The translations under genes were made by a program, and so were the position numbers. The notes below the pieces were generated by a model. That model saw only the letters and a program-made list of their open reading frames with translations. It had not been told where the DNA came from and ran no database searches. Of a stretch of DNA of 8,025 bases, positions 5,498-8,025 are shown in pieces; positions within the stretch are counted from its first letter, which is position 1, and each line of letters opens with the position of its first letter. Origin of the DNA: Rhodospirillales bacterium (lineage in GTDB: Bacteria > Pseudomonadota > Alphaproteobacteria > Rhodospirillales > Casp-alpha2). The DNA lies in assembly GCA_030727885.1 (NCBI GenBank), contig JANRAT010000082.1, forward strand, positions 1 through 8,025, written 5' to 3'.

Positions 5498-7579
5498 TCA
5501 ACCTGACCGCAGATACTTGATCGCGGAATCCCGTTCGAACAGATACAAAAGATGCCGAAGCGCCTGACCGCGGGGTTTTTGCAGTTCAGGGTCGCTCAAC
5601 AGGATCATTTCCGCATCATCGCGGGCCATCTGCAAAAGCTCGGCATGATCGGCAATGTCCGCCAGCCGGAACTCCGGCAGGCCGCTTTGCCGGGTTCCCA
5701 GCAATTCACCGGCACCGCGAAGCTGCAGGTCCTTCTCGGCAATGATAAAGCCGTCATCGGTTTCGCGCATCGTCGTCAGCCGCGCCTTTGCGGTTTCGCC
5801 AATATGGCCGGCATGGACCAGCAGACATGTCGATTTGTCAGCACCACGGCCGATGCGGCCTCGCAACTGGTGAAGCTGCGCAAGACCGAACCGCTCGGCG
5901 TGTTCGATCACCATGACGCTGGCTTCAGGGACATCAACGCCAACTTCGATCACGGTGGTCGCCACAAGAACATCAATGTTGCCGTCCTTGAATGCCGTCA
6001 TGACGGCATCTTTTTCAGCCCCCTTGAGGCGACCATGCACCAGTCCGGCACGATCCCCGAAGATCGAGTGCAAATGATCATAGCGGGCTTCGGCGGCTGC
6101 AAGATCGGAGGTTTCCTGCTCCTCGATGACCGGACAGACCCAATAGACCCGGGCACCAGTACTGACCGCCCGCCTGACTGCGGCAATTACCTCATCCAGT
6201 CTTTCCTGTGAAATCAGCACTGTCTGCACGGGTTTGCGACCAGCCGGTTTCTCGGTCAACCGCGAGACGTCCATATCACCATACGCCGTCAGCATCAGGG
6301 TTCGGGGGATCGGTGTCGCGGTCATCACCAGAACATCGACGGCCTGTCCCTTGGCGGCGAGGGTCAGGCGCTGGTGCACACCAAAGCGATGCTGCTCGTC
6401 AATCACGACAACCCGCAGATCCTTGAAATCCACATCGTCGGTGAACAAGGCATGGGTGCCGATGGCCAGACGTGCGGCACCCGATTTCAGCTTTTCGAGG
6501 ATCTCTTCGCGCTTCTTGCCCCGCTCGCGACCGGTCAGAAGCAGGGGTTGCAGATCGGCGGCAACGGTCATCTGGCTGATCGTCGCCAGATGCTGACGGG
6601 CAAGGATTTCCGTAGGCGCCATCATAACCGCCTGACCGCCGGCCTCAACGGCACTGAGCATCGTCATCAGGGCAACCACGGTCTTGCCGGAGCCGACGTC
6701 GCCCTGCAGCAACCTGAGCATGCGATGGTTTGCAGCGAGGTCGGCATCAATTTCGCCCAATGTGAAATTCTGCGAGTTGGTCAGCTTGAACGGCAATGCT
6801 GCCAGAACTTTCTGTCTGAGCGAGCCGTCACCCTGCAACGGCAGGCCTTTGGTGCGTTTCATGTGCGCCCGGACAAGGGCCAACGCCAGCTGATTGGCCA
6901 GTAGCTCGTCATAGGCGAGGCGGCGTCGATTGGGGGTTTGCGTTGCCAGATCGCTCTCGCTTTCGGGGGCATGGATGCCTTGGACGGCGGCCAGCCATGT
7001 CGGCCACTTTTCACGGGCGACCAGCGGTCCATCCAGCCATTCAGGCAGTTCCGTCGGAATTTCCAGCGCGGCGGCCATGGTTTTGCCCAGCACATTGAGC
7101 GAAAGGCCTGCGGTCAGCGGGTAAACAGGTTCGACCTTGCTGAGACTTTCGACCTCGTCTTCACGAACGATATGATCGGGATGGGTCATCTGAATGCCGT
7201 CACCGAACTTCTCGATTTTCCCGGAAACGATCCGTGACTCGCCTTCGGGCAGCATCTTGTTCAGATAATCCGGTCTGGCCCTGAAGAACACCAGTGACAT
7301 CGCGCCGGTATCATCCATGCCGGTGATTTTATAGGGCTGACGCTGGTTGTGCGGCGGGTAGTGCTTGGTAATGCGCAGTTTGATCGTGGCGATGCTGTCG
7401 GGCATCGCATCGGCCACTTTCGGTGTATATCGGCGATCAATGATGCCGCATGGCAGGTGCCACAGCAGATCGACGATGTGCGGGCCGGCCACTTTTTCGA
7501 TCAATTCAGCCGTGCGTGCACCGACGCCTTTCAGGGACGTCACTGTGCGAAACAGCGGAAATAGGTTTTCAGGTCGCAT
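5498..7579 (-). CDS. recG: ATP-dependent DNA helicase RecG
   Basis: RecG remodels stalled forks and Holliday junctions, using ATP to drive branch migration. Numbered from the ATG at 7579 (693 residues, the usual RecG length), the N-terminal wedge with its OB fold covers roughly 50-145. Helicase motifs follow in order: LTNSQ at 266-270 (Q-like), GDVGSGKT at 293-300 (Walker A), DEQH at 394-397 (Walker B), TATPIPRT at 420-427 (motif III) and QLRGRIGRG at 571-579 (motif VI). The RecG-specific TRG region, DDGFIIAEKDLQLRGAGELL, is at 608-627 with GTRQSG after it. The frame also permits a TTG start at 7603 (8 more residues). I chose the ATG because alphaproteobacterial RecG typically begins MRPE..., and because the TTG has no Shine-Dalgarno sequence and falls next to the -35 box of the divergent promoter. 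The ATG itself has only a distant AGGG. It is divergent from sdhE and convergent with DUF502. Confidence 0.96.
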   Translation of the reverse strand: MRPENLFPLFRTVTSLKGVGARTAELIEKVAGPHIVDLLWHLPCGIIDRRYTPKVADAMPDSIATIKLRITKHYPPHNQRQPYKITGMDDTGAMSLVFFRARPDYLNKMLPEGESRIVSGKIEKFGDGIQMTHPDHIVREDEVESLSKVEPVYPLTAGLSLNVLGKTMAAALEIPTELPEWLDGPLVAREKWPTWLAAVQGIHAPESESDLATQTPNRRRLAYDELLANQLALALVRAHMKRTKGLPLQGDGSLRQKVLAALPFKLTNSQNFTLGEIDADLAANHRMLRLLQGDVGSGKTVVALMTMLSAVEAGGQAVMMAPTEILARQHLATISQMTVAADLQPLLLTGRERGKKREEILEKLKSGAARLAIGTHALFTDDVDFKDLRVVVIDEQHRFGVHQRLTLAAKGQAVDVLVMTATPIPRTLMLTAYGDMDVSRLTEKPAGRKPVQTVLISQERLDEVIAAVRRAVSTGARVYWVCPVIEEQETSDLAAAEARYDHLHSIFGDRAGLVHGRLKGAEKDAVMTAFKDGNIDVLVATTVIEVGVDVPEASVMVIEHAERFGLAQLHQLRGRIGRGADKSTCLLVHAGHIGETAKARLTTMRETDDGFIIAEKDLQLRGAGELLGTRQSGLPEFRLADIADHAELLQMARDDAEMILLSDPELQKPRGQALRHLLYLFERDSAIKYLRSG

Positions 7580-7596
7580 CGTATGTGTTTCAAACC

Positions 7597-7625
7597 CTGA
7601 CAATTGCCGAACGAGGCGCTATATC
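7597..7625 (+). promoter_or_regulatory. Probable sigma70-type promoter of sdhE-mfd
   Basis: CTGACA at 7597-7602 matches the -35 consensus TTGACA at five of six positions. Exactly 17 bp later TATATC at 7620-7625 matches TATAAT at four of six. Transcription would begin near 7632, leaving about 30 nt of leader containing the Shine-Dalgarno sequence of sdhE. It lies in the short recG/sdhE divergent gap, so recG expression may be affected by the same site. A much weaker minus-strand pair (TTTTCG, 17 bp, TAGGAT) overlaps it and could serve recG. Confidence 0.45.
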
Positions 7626-7650
7626 CTAGGCGCACACGACAACATCGAAA

Positions 7651-7660
7651 AGGACAGAGG
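7651..7660 (+). promoter_or_regulatory. Ribosome binding site that fixes the TTG start of sdhE
   Basis: The purine-rich AGGACAGAGG ends 2 nt before TTG at 7663, with the AGGA core about 8 nt upstream. No in-frame ATG occurs before codon 17, which lies inside the conserved signature, so this site and the TTG are the only sensible start. Confidence 0.6.
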
Positions 7661-7662
7661 TT

Positions 7663-7914
7663 TTGGACGACCGACGCAAACGCCTGGTTTACCGCGCCAA
7701 TCATTGCGGTATGAAGGAAAACGACGTTCTGCTCGGGCGTTTCGCACTGGCACGCCTGCCGGAACTCAGCGAAGCCGAGGTCGATATGTTCGAAAATATC
7801 ATGAATCACTCGGATAACGACCTCTACAACTGGCTTACCGGCCGTGAACCGACCCCCGACATCGTCGACAGCCCGCTGCTGCGCCAGATCAAAGAGTTCA
7901 ACGCATCATCGTGA
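7663..7914 (+). CDS. sdhE: FAD assembly factor SdhE (SDHAF2 homologue) with a variant signature motif
   Basis: SdhE is a small cytoplasmic protein that assists covalent attachment of FAD to the succinate dehydrogenase flavoprotein subunit. This 83-residue protein has the family layout: RRKRLVYRANH at 4-14, the signature helix with GMKEND at 16-21, LLGRFA at 23-28, a middle LSEAEVDMFENIM and the conserved DNDLYNWLTGREP at 51-63. The family signature is RGxxE. Here residues 15-19 read CGMKE, so Gly16 and Glu19 are kept but Arg15 is Cys (codon TGC at 7705-7707, one transition from CGC). Translation starts at TTG, supported by the strong upstream Shine-Dalgarno sequence. It is divergent from recG and overlaps mfd by 4 nt, implying translational coupling. 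The order recG / sdhE-mfd is familiar in alphaproteobacteria. Identification is secure; full function is less so because of the Cys. Confidence 0.92.
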   Translation: MDDRRKRLVYRANHCGMKENDVLLGRFALARLPELSEAEVDMFENIMNHSDNDLYNWLTGREPTPDIVDSPLLRQIKEFNASS

Positions 7915-8025
7915 CCCTCGATATCGATAAAATTCTGGCCCCCGGCAGGCGCGACGTCGGCGGTGCCCCTGAAGGCGCCGATGTTCTGCTGGCCTCACGG
8001 CTGGCCGGGCCGGGACGGGATGTGC
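7911..8025 (+). CDS. mfd: Transcription-repair coupling factor Mfd, N-terminal start only
   Basis: Only 38 codons are inside the window. The frame opens with GTG at 7911, overlapping the sdhE stop in GTGA, with AAAGAG (7891-7896) upstream as a ribosome binding site. The translation begins MTLDIDKILAPG and continues GGAPEGADVLLASRLA, resembling the start of alphaproteobacterial Mfd, where a short strand is followed by a GxPEGxDAL helix. Mfd removes RNA polymerase stalled at lesions and recruits UvrA. The helicase and translocase motifs lie outside, so the call rests on this short stretch and on the usual sdhE-mfd gene order. Confidence 0.72.
   Translation, partial: MTLDIDKILAPGRRDVGGAPEGADVLLASRLAGPGRDV

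Noticed and set aside
7580..7603. Upstream TTG start for RecG adding 8 residues.
   Set aside because: No ribosome binding site, next to the -35 box of the divergent promoter, and family members usually start at the MRPE methionine.

Overview
The window looks like a chromosomal segment of a motile, free-living alphaproteobacterium, most likely Rhodospirillales and possibly Thalassospira-like. The placement rests on the divergent recG / sdhE-mfd block, the DUF502 gene convergent with recG, and the look of the SdhE and RecG proteins. It is an inference from protein character and gene order, not a database match.

Layout. Positions 1-1723 (minus strand) hold most of a flagellin-glycosylation Maf/DUF115 protein whose C-terminus lies outside the window; it is visibly more AT-rich than the genes to the right. 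Positions 1724-2369 carry no convincing gene but contain one good hairpin. Positions 2370-2801 (plus) encode only the first two membrane helices of a type I secretion-type ABC exporter and then stop, so this is a gene remnant. Two small back-to-back hairpins separate it from a convergent Nudix hydrolase (2834-3286, minus). Divergent from the Nudix gene, three plus-strand genes follow with 26- and 30-bp gaps and probably form one transcription unit: a stand-alone cyclic-nucleotide-binding domain protein (3320-3733), a haloacetate dehalogenase-type alpha/beta hydrolase (3760-4638) and a DUF502 membrane protein (4669-5493). DUF502 runs tail to tail with recG (5498-7579, minus). To the right, sdhE (7663-7914, TTG start) and mfd (from 7911, GTG start, 4-nt overlap) run divergently from recG behind a recognisable sigma70-type promoter.

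How the genes work together. The right half is housekeeping: RecG (fork and recombination branch processing) and Mfd (transcription-coupled repair) are both superfamily 2 DNA translocases for genome maintenance, and SdhE attaches FAD to succinate dehydrogenase. The left half is accessory: flagellin glycosylation, a broken exporter, Nudix clean-up, a putative cyclic-nucleotide sensor and a dehalogenase-like hydrolase. I see no CRISPR array, intact mobile element, convincing tRNA or rRNA, or obvious multi-gene defence system. The best points for follow-up are the SdhE with Cys in place of the signature Arg, the truncated exporter with its sharp breakpoint, and the apparently complete fluoroacetate-dehalogenase active site next to a lone cNMP-binding domain.
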